Positions 1 to 8,340 of a DNA stretch of 64,000 nt are shown here, one piece after another (within the stretch, counting starts at the first letter, position 1; each line of letters starts with the position of its first letter). The notes under the pieces are model-generated. The model saw only the letters and a list, made by a program, of their open reading frames with translations, had not been told where the DNA came from and ran no database searches. The stretch is from positions 62,001-126,000 of the forward strand of contig NZ_BOQP01000025.1 of the NCBI RefSeq assembly GCF_018332715.1, in the 5' to 3' direction. This stretch comes from Winogradskya consettensis. GTDB lineage: Bacteria > Actinomycetota > Actinomycetes > Mycobacteriales > Micromonosporaceae. The translations under genes and the position numbers were made by a program.

Positions 1-437
1 TGGCGGTCGATTTCCGCCTCAACTTCTTCCCAACTGTCTTCCAGGATCGTCTGCGCCAGCGCCGAAAGCCTTCCCCTGTCGGAGGAGCGTGCCATCGGTC
101 CTGCGATGTCAATCCTTTGTGGCGGCCGGTTGCCATCCGGGGTTTCACCGCCTGTCCTCGACAGGTGATCGGTGACATCCAGGCGCGCGAGATCGATGAA
201 AGTTTGCCGGTTGTGCGCGTTGAAGCGCAGCGTTCCGGTTCGATTCTTCTCGATCTTGAGTTCGATCCGGTGCCTACGGTTGTCGCGGCTCTGGCTGGTG
301 CCATAAGCCAGTTCGGTCCATCCTTGCCAGCCGTGCAGAGCTCCGCCGCAGCCGGAGCAAACACAACCGGGATTTTGAGCATTGGCACAGTTCGGCCTAT
401 GGGTATTTCCCGTCACACGACACCACCGTTCCCGCAT
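1..437 (-). CDS. Hypothetical Cys-rich protein, 3' part cut by window edge
   Basis: The minus strand stays open for 145 codons from an ATG at 437 to the window edge. The protein is not recognised. Near its N-terminus it has a zinc-knuckle-like CVCSGCGG, with further Cys at about residues 6 and 17, then HGWQGW. A basic stretch with IELKIEKNRTGTLRF and an acidic C-terminal part (EDSWEEVEAE) follow. The Cys spacing suggests a small metal-binding module, but no function can be assigned. Base composition is less GC-rich than the rest of the window. No good ribosome binding site precedes 437. The frame stays open about 25 codons upstream without a start codon (HFSHLGCSSIHFERC), so the true N-terminus may have been lost by a frameshift. 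Confidence 0.5.
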   Translation of the reverse strand, partial: MRERWCRVTGNTHRPNCANAQNPGCVCSGCGGALHGWQGWTELAYGTSQSRDNRRHRIELKIEKNRTGTLRFNAHNRQTFIDLARLDVTDHLSRTGGETPDGNRPPQRIDIAGPMARSSDRGRLSALAQTILEDSWEEVEAEIDR

Positions 438-678
438 GCATCGCTCAAAGTGAATGCTTGAACACCCTAAGTGGCTGAAGTGGGCATGCCAAGGTTTGCA
501 ATCTCCGGTGGTGCTCGCTCAACTTCCGTCATATCGGTAGTCGCTATGAGGAATTGGCTGGTCTTATATGTTCTTCCTGATCTACAGCCAGAAATACCGC
601 TGTCGGATTTCCGATCGGCGGGGACGGCTTGGTTAGAGGACGTTGATCCGCATGACCGAGCGGTGAGGCTGGGGCGGC
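438..678. other. Low-GC gap, no convincing gene
   Basis: This stretch carries overlapping short ORFs on both strands (467-682 minus, 471-719 plus), neither with recognisable family features or a good ribosome binding site. The minus ORF ends in MTEVERAPPEIANLG just before the frame of the partial gene at 1-437, so it could be the displaced start of that gene. I read the interval as decayed sequence. Confidence 0.35.
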
Positions 679-866
679 TCACCGCTCGTAAACCACAGCC
701 GCTTCGGCCAGGGACGTAATCACGCCGTGGCGGCGGTAGCCCTTGCGGATGACGAAGCAGGTGGCCGACCAGATGCTGTCGTCGCTCTCGGCGTCCAGAT
801 AGACCACCAGAATCCGGGTGACGCCGGCCTCGAGGTTGGCGCGGCGCTGGTAGACCCGTGACGACT
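679..866 (-). pseudogene. C-terminal remnant of a GNAT N-acetyltransferase
   Basis: Directly after the response-regulator stop, the minus strand encodes about 60 residues without a start codon. They include DDSIWSATCFVIRKGYRRHG followed by VITSLAEAAVVYER and a stop. The segment from Cys-Phe-Val-x-Arg through Gly-Tyr-Arg-Arg-x-Gly is the beta-4/acetyl-CoA pyrophosphate loop (motif A) typical of GNAT acetyltransferases. The N-terminal half of the fold and the last strands are missing, so this looks like a gene fragment left by a rearrangement that placed the two-component operon here. A frameshifted functional gene is unlikely, because neither neighbouring frame supplies the missing half. Confidence 0.55.
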
Positions 867-1516
867 CATGAGCTCAGGTGGCGCAGGACCGCGAGGACGC
901 GGCGGTTGTCGGCTTCGGTTTGGGGGAGGCCTAGTTTGTCGAAGATGCTGGCGACGTGTTTTTCCACCGTGCCGCCGGTGACCACGAGGGCGTCGGCGAT
1001 GCCAGCGTTGGAGCGGCCCTCGGCCATCAGGGAGAGGACGTGGCGTTCGCGGGTGGTGAGGGCGGCGATGCCGGCGGCGTGGCGGCTGACGCGGAGGAGT
1101 TGGGCGATGACGTCGGGGTCGAGGGCTGTGCCGCCCGCGGCGACGCGGGTCAGGGCGTCGGTGAAGTCGGCTACGTCGGCGACCCGTTCCTTCAGGAGGT
1201 AGCCGGCGCCGGCCGCGTTGCCTTCCAGGAGGCGGGCTGTGTACCTGGTCTCGATGTACTGCGAGAGCACCAGCACGCCGGTGCGGGGGTGGCGTCGGCG
1301 GATCTCGAGTGCGGCGCGCAGGCCCTCGTCGGTGTGGGTCGGGGGCATGCGGATGTCGGCCACCACGACGTCGGGCTGGTGCTCGGCCACCGCGGCCAGC
1401 AGTGTCTCGCCGTCGCCGACGGCGGCGCACACCTCGTGGCCGTGGTCCTCGATCAGCCTGGTGAGGCCTGCCCGGAACAGCGCCGCGTCCTCGGCGATCA
1501 CCACCCGGACCGTCAT
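866..1516 (-). CDS. NarL/FixJ-family response regulator
   Basis: A 216-residue cytoplasmic transcription regulator. The receiver domain (about 1-120) has the acidic pair as ED in VVIAEDAALFRAGL, the phospho-acceptor Asp in VVVADIRMPP and the switch Lys in GYLLKERV. The C-terminal LuxR-type HTH (about 150-210) reads LTTRERHVLSLMAEGRSN and GGTVEKHVASIFDKLGL. The start is the ATG overlapping the kinase stop (ATGA), so the two are translationally coupled. As last gene of the operon it probably controls the ABC transporter genes just upstream, though no operator could be identified. A much longer in-frame ORF upstream is only an unread extension through the kinase gene. Confidence 0.93.
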   Translation of the reverse strand: MTVRVVIAEDAALFRAGLTRLIEDHGHEVCAAVGDGETLLAAVAEHQPDVVVADIRMPPTHTDEGLRAALEIRRRHPRTGVLVLSQYIETRYTARLLEGNAAGAGYLLKERVADVADFTDALTRVAAGGTALDPDVIAQLLRVSRHAAGIAALTTRERHVLSLMAEGRSNAGIADALVVTGGTVEKHVASIFDKLGLPQTEADNRRVLAVLRHLSS

Positions 1517-2835
1517 GCGCGTAGCGGGAGTGCGACGGTGACGGTTGTCGGGCCGCCGGGTGGGCTCGCGATCGTGAGCTCGCCGTCCACCACGGCGACC
1601 CGCTGCGTGAGCCCGGACAGGCCGCTGCCGCCGGCGGGGTCGGCGCCGCCGGTGCCGTCGTCGCCGACGCTGAGTCGCAGCACGTCCCGGTGGACGGCCG
1701 CCCGGAGGGTGATCGTGGTGGCGTAGCTGTGTTTCGCCGCGTTGGCGAGCAGCTCGGCGGCGCAGAAGTAGGCGATGGTCTCGATCGCGGGGGTGGGCCG
1801 GACCGGGATGCCGACCGCCAGCTCGACGGGGATCGCACTGTCGGCGACCAGCGTGGTGAGGGCGTCGGCCAGCCCGTTGTCGAGCACCGGCGGGTGGATC
1901 CCGCGGACCAGGCCGCGCAGCTCGCCGAGCGCGTCCTTGGCTCCCCGAAGCGCCGCGTCGACCAGCTCGCGGGCGGCCTCGGCATCCGGGACCTCGCCGT
2001 GGTGGCCGAGCTTCTCCCGGGCCATGCCGAGGTTCATGGCGAGTGTGGCCAGCCGTATCTGCGCGCCGTCGTGCAGGTCCCGCTCGAGCCGGCGCAGCAG
2101 GGCGGCGGAGTCGTCGACGGCGAGCGCCCGGCTTTGCTCCAGGTCGTGCACCCGCTGCGCCAGCCGCCCGGGCCCGAGCAGGCCGCGGATCAGCCAGGCG
2201 TCGACGGATGTGACGGCCCGGGTGGCCCACGGGGCTGCCAGCAGCATCGCCGCTCCCGCCGATGCCGCGGCGAACGTGCCGGGCAGTGTCGCGACGTGGA
2301 ACGTGCCCTCCCCGAACCAGCCGAGTGGCGTGAAGACCGGCAACGGGCTCAGTTGCGCTCCCGGCTCGTGGTTGCGGAACGCTCCCCACAGCAGCGGGTA
2401 GCTGAGGTTGATCAGCCCGTAGACCCAGAGGGACGCGGCGTAGAGCTCCAGCAGGCCGGCCGGCAGCTTGGCCAGCTGGTAGGCCATGACCCGCCAGCCT
2501 GCCTTGTCGCGCGGGCCCGGATCGAAAAGTGGTTCCCCCACCCGCGTCCCGAGCAGCCGGGTCGCGAGCCTCCGCTGCAGCGAACCGAGCCGCCGGGCGG
2601 CCGGCGTAGACACCAGCAGCACCAGCAGCAGTCCCAGGCAGACAACACCGATTGCCATGTCGACCGGGGACGGGTTGCCTCGCGCACCGCTGGTCACCAG
2701 CCAGCTCAGGTCCACCGCGAGAACGAGCAGCACCAGCGGATTGAGCACGATGAACGGCAGCCCGGCGAGGCAGAACACCAACTCGGCGCCTGCCCGCCGG
2801 GTGAACGCGTGCATCCCGATGCCCATGCCCATCAT
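1513..2835 (-). CDS. NarL-type sensor histidine kinase with membrane sensor domain
   Basis: A 440-residue membrane kinase. The N-terminal half (about 20-230) carries four or more hydrophobic segments of the putative-sensor type common in actinobacteria. It is followed by a HisKA_3 dimerisation domain with the phospho-acceptor His in ERDLHDGAQIRL, and a HATPase domain with ELLANAAKHS (N-box) and DDGTGGADPAGGSGLSGL (G-boxes). It signals to the response regulator whose ATG overlaps its stop. It starts 7 bp after the ABC permease. Transporter plus kinase plus regulator in one operon is typical of sensing and exporting antimicrobial or envelope-active compounds; the ligand here is unknown. Confidence 0.92.
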   Translation of the reverse strand: MMGMGIGMHAFTRRAGAELVFCLAGLPFIVLNPLVLLVLAVDLSWLVTSGARGNPSPVDMAIGVVCLGLLLVLLVSTPAARRLGSLQRRLATRLLGTRVGEPLFDPGPRDKAGWRVMAYQLAKLPAGLLELYAASLWVYGLINLSYPLLWGAFRNHEPGAQLSPLPVFTPLGWFGEGTFHVATLPGTFAAASAGAAMLLAAPWATRAVTSVDAWLIRGLLGPGRLAQRVHDLEQSRALAVDDSAALLRRLERDLHDGAQIRLATLAMNLGMAREKLGHHGEVPDAEAARELVDAALRGAKDALGELRGLVRGIHPPVLDNGLADALTTLVADSAIPVELAVGIPVRPTPAIETIAYFCAAELLANAAKHSYATTITLRAAVHRDVLRLSVGDDGTGGADPAGGSGLSGLTQRVAVVDGELTIASPPGGPTTVTVALPLRA

Positions 2836-2842
2836 CCTCCGC

Positions 2843-3595
2843 CTACGCGTTCCGCCGGGCCAGCAGCCATCCGCCGGCGACCAGCGCGATCACGGCGTAC
2901 AGCGAGAGCATGCCGAGCCCCGCCCAGGCCGACAGAAAGTCCGGACAGGACTCCCCACAGGTCACCGGCCTGGTCGTGCTGAGGGAATTCTCCAGGATCA
3001 GGATCGGCATGTACGCCGCGGCGCTGTGCGCGAAGAACCCGATGACCTGCACGACCACGTACACCCCGGCGACCAGCACTCCGACCGCGGCCGCGCTGTG
3101 CCGGACGATCGCACCCAATCCCAGCCCGAGCAGCCCGATCAGGCAGAACGCGGCCCCGGACAGCACGATCGCCCGCAGCACCCCGGGATCGCCCGGAGTG
3201 GGTGCCGTGATGCCGTGGCGCACCGTGGTCGACGCCGCGAAGAACGCGGTGAACGCCGCGGCCTCCCCGACGATCAGGGTCACGGCCCCGAACACCGCAG
3301 CCTTCGCTGCCAGGACCACGCCCCGGCGTGGGACGACGGCCAGCGTGGCCCGGATCGTGCCCGAGCTGTATTCGCCGGTCATGGTCAGGACGCCGAGCAC
3401 ACCCGTCAGCAGCAGACCGGGAACCACGCCGGCCAGGGCGTTGTTGGTCAGGTCGGCGGTGGCGTTCTTGCTGTTCAGGCCCACGGCGAGACCTATGCCG
3501 ACGGTCCCGGCGACCGTGACGGCCAGGGTCCACCACGTGGAGCGCAGGCTGCGTAGCTTGATCCATTCCATCCGGGCCGCCGCGATGCTGGTCAT
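2843..3595 (-). CDS. ABC transporter permease (ABC-2 type, NatB/BcrB-like)
   Basis: A 250-residue membrane protein with about six hydrophobic segments. It begins MTSIAAARMEWIKLRSLRST, the amphipathic ahead-of-TM1 signature of single-permease ABC-2 exporters. GEYSSGTIRATL, in the cytoplasmic loop after TM2, is a conserved motif of this family. The start overlaps the ATPase stop (ATGA), so the two form one transporter, probably exporting or protecting against a hydrophobic compound. The open frame extends 78 codons further upstream, but that part lies inside the ATPase gene and is unread. Confidence 0.88.
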   Translation of the reverse strand: MTSIAAARMEWIKLRSLRSTWWTLAVTVAGTVGIGLAVGLNSKNATADLTNNALAGVVPGLLLTGVLGVLTMTGEYSSGTIRATLAVVPRRGVVLAAKAAVFGAVTLIVGEAAAFTAFFAASTTVRHGITAPTPGDPGVLRAIVLSGAAFCLIGLLGLGLGAIVRHSAAAVGVLVAGVYVVVQVIGFFAHSAAAYMPILILENSLSTTRPVTCGESCPDFLSAWAGLGMLSLYAVIALVAGGWLLARRNA

Positions 3596-4320
3596 GACGT
3601 TGTCTCCTTCGCTGCGTACTCGACCGAATCGCCCGTCAGCCGGAAGAAGGCTGCTTCCAGCGATGCCGCCCCGGCCGACAACTCGGCGACGGTGGTGTTC
3701 GCGAGCAACCGGCCCCGGCCGATCACCACCAGCCGCTCGGCGGTCACGGCCATCTCGCTGATCAGGTGGCTGGAGACGAACACCGTGCGGCCCTCCGCCG
3801 CGAGCGACGTGAGCAGGTTGCGGATCCACCGGACCCCCTCGGGATCAAGCCCGTTGACCGGCTCGTCAAGCAGCAGCACCGCCGGATCACCCAGCAGCGC
3901 CGCGGCGACGCCCAGACGCTGCCCCATCCCGAGGGAGAACTTCCCGGCCCGCCGACCGGCCGCGCTGGTCAGTCCGACCAGGTCGAGGACCTCGTCGACC
4001 CTGGTACGCGGAATCGCGTTGCCGGCCGCCAGCGCGGCCAGATGACTGCGGGCGCTGCGACCCGGGTGGAACGCCTTCGCCTCGAGCATGGCGCCGACCT
4101 CGCGCAGCGGCCAGCGCAGCTCGCGGTAACGGCGCCCGCCGATCCGCACCCGGCCGCCGTCCGGCTGATCCAGCCCGAGGATCAGCCGCATCGTGGTGGA
4201 CTTGCCCGACCCGTTGGGGCCGAGGAAACCGGTGACGCCGCCTGGCCGCACGTCGAAGCTGAGCGCATCGACCGCGACCGTCCGGCCATATCGTCTGGTG
4301 AGGTTCTCGGCCTCGATCAT
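3592..4320 (-). CDS. ABC transporter ATP-binding protein (drug/antibiotic exporter type)
   Basis: A 242-residue nucleotide-binding subunit with all catalytic elements. Walker A is GPNGSGKST, the signature is FSLGMGQRLG, Walker B plus catalytic Glu is VLLLDEPVNGLDPEG, and the switch His is in FVSSHLISEM. The LGMGQRLG signature and NGLDPEG D-loop are typical of the DrrA/BcrA-like group. It pairs with the permease overlapping its 3' end. It follows the hydrolase gene by 40 bp, which may be the operon's first gene or separate. Confidence 0.93.
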   Translation of the reverse strand: MIEAENLTRRYGRTVAVDALSFDVRPGGVTGFLGPNGSGKSTTMRLILGLDQPDGGRVRIGGRRYRELRWPLREVGAMLEAKAFHPGRSARSHLAALAAGNAIPRTRVDEVLDLVGLTSAAGRRAGKFSLGMGQRLGVAAALLGDPAVLLLDEPVNGLDPEGVRWIRNLLTSLAAEGRTVFVSSHLISEMAVTAERLVVIGRGRLLANTTVAELSAGAASLEAAFFRLTGDSVEYAAKETTS

Positions 4321-4360
4321 CCTGGGCTCCTTCCGTCAGTGGTGCTCACGGAAGATGACG

Positions 4361-5215
4361 CTAGGCAAACGGCGGTCCGGGTGGGATCCGGTTGACACCC
4401 GTCTTTTCCTGGGGGATTCCCCCCACAACCAGGCGGCGCAGCGTCTCTCCGAACGCGACGGGCCGCTCGCGCCAAGGTTGGTGGCCGGCTCCCTCGATCA
4501 CGATCAGACGGCCATGGGGCACGCCTGCGGCGAGCCGCTCGACCGGCCGGAGCGGACGCGGATCCCGATCGCCGTGCACGAACCAGGCGGGCATCGTCAG
4601 CTCGCCCGCCCAGCCCAGCACCTGCGCCTCTGACCACGCTGACGTCTCGGCGGTGAGCTGCGCGTTCGCCTCGAAGTTGATGGCCGCGTCGTGCTGGGCG
4701 TCTTGAGCAGCCCATTTCCAGCCTTGCACGGGGTCGGCGTGGTCGGTGAACCAGCAGAGTGTCCGGAACTCGACTTCTTCGTCCCGGGTACGGGTCATCT
4801 CCTCCAGCCGGGCGAGCCGTTCGGCCTGCGCTGCGGAGATCCGGGCACGCCACGCCCGCCGATATCCGGTACGCCAGTCGCCGACCCCCAGCCCGCTGAG
4901 GTACCCCAGCGCGGCGGCGCGTTCGGGATGCTGAACGGCGTACGCGAAAGCCAGGGTTGCTCCGAATGAATGGCCCGCGACGATCCAGCGTTCGTGTCCC
5001 CAGCGGCGGCGCAGCTCCTCCAGATCGGCGACGTACCGCGCGATGGTGTGCGGGCCGTCCCACGGCTGGTCGTAGCGGTGAACGAGCGTGACCGGTTCGA
5101 GCAGCGCGGCGACCGGCTGCAGGTAGTCCCACAATCCCGGGCCGCCGTGCACCAGGACGACGGGCGGGTGCCCGGTGGCGGTTCCGGTCGTCCAGGTGCG
5201 TTCCATCGCAAACAT
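4361..5215 (-). CDS. Alpha/beta hydrolase, proline iminopeptidase-like (S33)
   Basis: A 284-residue cytoplasmic serine hydrolase. It shows the oxyanion motif HGGPGLWDY characteristic of prolyl aminopeptidase-type S33 enzymes, the nucleophile elbow GHSFGATLAF, the acid Asp in VHGDRDPRP and the His in GAGHQPW. A helical lid lies around residues 120-190. The alternative start three codons in (MERTWTT) is about equally plausible. It is followed after 40 bp by the ABC ATPase. Substrate specificity cannot be read from sequence; a peptidase or small-ester hydrolase role is the family expectation. Confidence 0.85.
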   Translation of the reverse strand: MFAMERTWTTGTATGHPPVVLVHGGPGLWDYLQPVAALLEPVTLVHRYDQPWDGPHTIARYVADLEELRRRWGHERWIVAGHSFGATLAFAYAVQHPERAAALGYLSGLGVGDWRTGYRRAWRARISAAQAERLARLEEMTRTRDEEVEFRTLCWFTDHADPVQGWKWAAQDAQHDAAINFEANAQLTAETSAWSEAQVLGWAGELTMPAWFVHGDRDPRPLRPVERLAAGVPHGRLIVIEGAGHQPWRERPVAFGETLRRLVVGGIPQEKTGVNRIPPGPPFA

Positions 5216-5220
5216 CCTAG

Positions 5221-5247
5221 GAGGACGGGCGGCGCGCGCCCGCCCTC
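5221..5247 (-). terminator. Hairpin terminator after GH53 gene
   Basis: An inverted repeat GAGG-A-CGGGCG / CGCCCG-C-CCTC with a 5-base loop and one mismatch lies 13 bp after the GH53 stop. It has no T-run, which is usual for high-GC actinobacterial terminators. It separates the galactanase from the downstream hydrolase gene. Confidence 0.55.
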
Positions 5248-5260
5248 CCAGGAAATCGCG

Positions 5261-6373
5261 TTACGGGGTCCAGCGGATGTTCGGGTTCACGTGGCCGGTC
5301 CAGTCGAACGTGGCCATGTTGTCCCAGCCGTCACCCGTACCGTTGATGTTGGCGGGGTCCCAGCCGTTGCCCTTGACGGCGTACCAGGTGGGTTCCCAGT
5401 AGAAGACGCCGATGGCTCCCGCGTTGCGGGCGGTGTTCTGGACGTAGGTGAACTGCTGGGCCTGGCCGGCGAAAGTGGCCGGGATGTTGTCGCAGAGGAC
5501 GGTGCCGGGGATGGAGTTCTTCTCACTGTCCGCGTCGGCGGTGGTGAACTGGTACGCCGTTTCGGCGATCACCACGGGCTTGCCGTAGCGGGACTTGACG
5601 TCGGCGATGACGTTGTAGAGGTTGGCGAGCGTGCCGTGCCACATGCAGTAGTACGAGAGAGCGCTGATGTCCCAGCTGACACCCTGCGCCTTGATGCCGT
5701 CGAAGAACCAGCGGGCGTTGGCCATGCTGTCGGCGTCCGCGACGTGGATCATGACCTGGGTGGCGCTGTTGCAGGCCTTCGTCGCGTTGTAGCCCTGTTT
5801 GAGCAGGCTCGCCAGCGGGGCGAAGTTGTTGTTGGTGACCTGCCCCTGGGGCCAGAGCATGCCGACGTTGATCTCGTTGCCGATCTGCACGGAGTCCGGC
5901 GTGGTGCCCTGGGCCTTGAGGCTGGTGCAGATGTCGTACGTGTAGTTGTAGACGTCGGTCTGCAGCTGGGCGAGGGTGTGGGAGTTCCACGCCGCCGGCT
6001 TGTACTGCTTGCCCGGGTCGGCCCACGTGTCGGAGTAGTGGAAGTCGATGAGCAGCTTCAGGCCTTTCGCCTTCAGCGTCTTGGCCTGCTGGAGCACCTT
6101 GGCCTTGTTGTTGTAGCCGCTGGCGGGGTTGTTCCAGATCCGCAGGCGGCCGTAGTTCGCGCCGGCCGACTTGAGGATGTCGAGCGGGTCCGCCGCTGTG
6201 CCGGCGGCGTTGTAGTACTTGGCACCGAGGTCGAGGCTGCGCTGCAGCGACGACACGTCGGCGCCGAGCATGGTGAGCGTCGTGGCCGCGGAGGCCGGGG
6301 GTGTGGGAGCGGCGGTGAGGACGAGGGCTGCGGCGCCGATGGCGGCGATCGCTGCCCGGATGCTTCCGTGCAT
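5261..6373 (-). CDS. Secreted GH53 arabinogalactan endo-beta-1,4-galactanase
   Basis: A 370-residue exported enzyme that cuts beta-1,4-galactan (type I arabinogalactan side chains of pectin). It has a signal peptide (about 1-30, ending PPASAA). A GH53 barrel then opens with MLGADVSSLQRS and contains LLIDFHYSDTWADP. The predicted acid/base Glu is in QIGNEINVGMLWP and the nucleophile Glu in VVIAETAYQF. FYWEPTWY and WDNMATFDW close the barrel. No binding module is attached. A good AAGGA site precedes the ATG. It is the last gene of the solute-binding protein/permease/LacI operon and supplies oligosaccharides for that importer. Confidence 0.93.
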   Translation of the reverse strand: MHGSIRAAIAAIGAAALVLTAAPTPPASAATTLTMLGADVSSLQRSLDLGAKYYNAAGTAADPLDILKSAGANYGRLRIWNNPASGYNNKAKVLQQAKTLKAKGLKLLIDFHYSDTWADPGKQYKPAAWNSHTLAQLQTDVYNYTYDICTSLKAQGTTPDSVQIGNEINVGMLWPQGQVTNNNFAPLASLLKQGYNATKACNSATQVMIHVADADSMANARWFFDGIKAQGVSWDISALSYYCMWHGTLANLYNVIADVKSRYGKPVVIAETAYQFTTADADSEKNSIPGTVLCDNIPATFAGQAQQFTYVQNTARNAGAIGVFYWEPTWYAVKGNGWDPANINGTGDGWDNMATFDWTGHVNPNIRWTP

Positions 6374-6404
6374 CGTGGATCCTTCCGGCAGGGGAATATA
6401 CAGA

Positions 6405-6424
6405 CGGCGTCGGTGGAGACGCCG
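6405..6424 (-). terminator. Short hairpin between LacI and GH53 genes
   Basis: A perfect 7-bp stem, CGGCGTC / GACGCCG, with a 6-base loop sits in the 79-bp gap between the LacI stop and the GH53 start. It could reduce read-through or stabilise a processed mRNA end inside the operon. No strong independent promoter was seen. Confidence 0.35.
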
Positions 6425-6452
6425 GGTGTAGCCGTGGAGAAGGAGAGAAAGA

Positions 6453-7478
6453 TCAGGAGGGGGAGGACTCGCGGAGCATGAGCGAGGTGGGGACCGTGAT
6501 CGACAGCGGCGTACGCCCGGCGATGAGGTCGGTGAGGAGCCGGACCATCTCCTCGCTGATCCGGTCCAGCGGGTTGCGGACCGTGCTCAGCGGCGGGTGC
6601 AGCGTGGCGGCGAGCCCGGAGTCGTCGAAGCCGACGATGCGGACGTCACCGGGGACGTCGCGGCCGGCCTCGCGCAGCACGGGCAGCGTCCCGGCGGCCA
6701 TGGCGTCGGAGGCGGCGAAGATGCCGTCCAGGTCGGGCACCCGGTCGAGCAGCTCCCGCATGGCCGCGGCGCCGCTCTCGTGGCTCCAGTCACCGTGCGC
6801 GATGTACGCCGTGTCGACCGTGATCCCGTGCGAGGTCAGCGCGTCGGCGTAGCCGCGGAGCCGGTCGACGCCGCCGGAGGTGTCCTCCGGCCCGGCGATG
6901 TGGGCGATGCGCCGGCAGCCCGCAGCGAGCAGGTGCTCCACCGCGGACCGGGCGCCGGCCCATTCGTCGGCGGCGACCGAGCTGATCGTCGTCTCGTGCC
7001 CGAGCACCTTGCCGCACGCCACGATCGGCACGTTGGCCTGCACGAGCTGACCGAGCAGCGGGTCACCGGAGTGCGGCGAGACCAGCAGGACCCCGTCGAC
7101 GTGGCCGCCGTTGAGGTACGTCACCGCGCGGGTGCGTTCCTCCGGGGTCGCCGCGATCATCAGGATCAGGGTCAGCTCGTGCGCGGACATCGCCTGGGCC
7201 ACCCCGCGCAGCAGGACCGCGAAGTTCGGGTCCCGGAAGAGCAGGTGCTGCGGCTCGGTCAGCAGGAACGCGATCGAGCCGGAGCGGCCGGTGGCCAGCG
7301 AGCGGGCATGCTGGTTGGCGGTGTAGCCGGTGCGGGCGATGGCGTCGGTGACCGCCTTGACGGCTTCGGGACTGACCCACTCGCGGCCGTTGAGGACCCG
7401 GGAGACGGTGGCATAGGAGACCCCGGCCTCGCGAGCGACGTCGCGAATGGTGGGTCGCTTGCGCACGCCAGGAATCAT
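6453..7478 (-). CDS. LacI-family regulator of galactan utilisation
   Basis: A 341-residue repressor. The N-terminal HTH reads RPTIRDVAREAGVSYATVSR, with the hinge helix around NQHARSLATG. The periplasmic-binding-like sensor domain (about 65-340) contains GVLLVSPH, FAASDAMAAGTL and VGFDDSGLAATLHPPLSTV. I chose the ATG at 7478 because AGGAGG lies 8 bp upstream; the GTG nine bases earlier falls inside that spacer. It lies 19 bp after the second permease gene in the same operon. The likely targets are the twin CTGTGACCGGTTACAG boxes between the operon and the GH35 gene, with a galactooligosaccharide as inducer (inferred from neighbours). Confidence 0.92.
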   Translation of the reverse strand: MIPGVRKRPTIRDVAREAGVSYATVSRVLNGREWVSPEAVKAVTDAIARTGYTANQHARSLATGRSGSIAFLLTEPQHLLFRDPNFAVLLRGVAQAMSAHELTLILMIAATPEERTRAVTYLNGGHVDGVLLVSPHSGDPLLGQLVQANVPIVACGKVLGHETTISSVAADEWAGARSAVEHLLAAGCRRIAHIAGPEDTSGGVDRLRGYADALTSHGITVDTAYIAHGDWSHESGAAAMRELLDRVPDLDGIFAASDAMAAGTLPVLREAGRDVPGDVRIVGFDDSGLAATLHPPLSTVRNPLDRISEEMVRLLTDLIAGRTPLSITVPTSLMLRESSPS

Positions 7479-7497
7479 AGAGGTCACCTCCTGCCCC

Positions 7498-8340
7498 TCA
7501 GCCCTTGACCGCGCCGGACGCCAGGTCGACCTGCCAGTAACGCTGCAGGGCGAGGAAGAGCGCGATGAGCGGCACGATCGACAGCAGCGCCCCGGTCACC
7601 ACCGAGGTGTACATCGACGGCTGCTGCGCGCCCTGGTTGAGCAGGCCGCTGAGCCCGACCGTGATCGGGAACAACTTGTCGTTCCCGAGCATGATGTACG
7701 GCAGCATGAAGTTGTTCCACACGGCGACGAACTGGAACAGGAACACCGTCACCAGCCCGGAGCGCATCATGGGCAGCACCACCGTGACGAACGTGCGCCA
7801 GTCGCCGGCGCCGTCCACCCGGGAGGCCTCGAGGACCTCGTTGGGGATGGCCGCGGCGGCGAAGATGCGGGCGAGATAGATGCCGTACGGGCTGATGATG
7901 CTCGGCAGCAGCACGGACCAGTAGGAATTCGTCATCCCGACCTTGGCCAGCAGCAGGTACTGCGGGATCGCCAGGATGACACCCGGCACGAGCACACCGG
8001 CGAGGACCATGTTGAACACGACGCTCTTGCCGGGGAACTGGAACTTCGCGAGCGCGAAGCCCGCCATGGCCGACACGAACGTGGACGCGAGCGCGCCGAC
8101 ACCGGCGTAGAGCGCGGTGTTCGCCATCCAGCGCCAGTAGAGGCCGTCGCGGTAGTTCGACAGGTCCGCGATGTTGTCGAACAGGTGCGTGCTCGGGGCG
8201 AACGTGAACGTCGAGAACAGCTCGGTGGAGCTCTTGCTCGCGGCGACCAGCACCCACAGCACGGGCGCGAGGCAGTACAGCGCGCCGAGGAGCAGCAGGA
8301 TGGTGGCGGTGGAGCTGCGCTTTTTTACCAGAACCGCCAT
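7498..8340 (-). CDS. Sugar ABC transporter permease, MalG/LacG type
   Basis: A 280-residue inner-membrane permease with six predicted transmembrane segments. The EAA loop that docks the ATPase reads EASRVDGAGDWRTFVTVVLP, ahead of the last two segments. It starts at the ATG sharing one base with the stop of the first permease (TGATG), so translation is coupled. No ATPase gene is in this operon, so a shared MsiK-type ATPase encoded elsewhere is the expected partner, as in many actinobacterial sugar importers. Its role is import of galactooligosaccharides made by the GH53 enzyme. Confidence 0.92.
   Translation of the reverse strand: MAVLVKKRSSTATILLLLGALYCLAPVLWVLVAASKSSTELFSTFTFAPSTHLFDNIADLSNYRDGLYWRWMANTALYAGVGALASTFVSAMAGFALAKFQFPGKSVVFNMVLAGVLVPGVILAIPQYLLLAKVGMTNSYWSVLLPSIISPYGIYLARIFAAAAIPNEVLEASRVDGAGDWRTFVTVVLPMMRSGLVTVFLFQFVAVWNNFMLPYIMLGNDKLFPITVGLSGLLNQGAQQPSMYTSVVTGALLSIVPLIALFLALQRYWQVDLASGAVKG

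Noticed and set aside
467..719. Short overlapping ORFs on both strands
   Set aside because: There is no ribosome binding site, no family motif and no codon bias favouring either strand; treated as decayed sequence.
720..1985. Long minus-strand frame opposite the two-component genes
   Set aside because: Its Pro/Arg/Ser-rich translation is the signature of an out-of-frame GC-rich reading; the overlapping kinase and regulator have complete domains.
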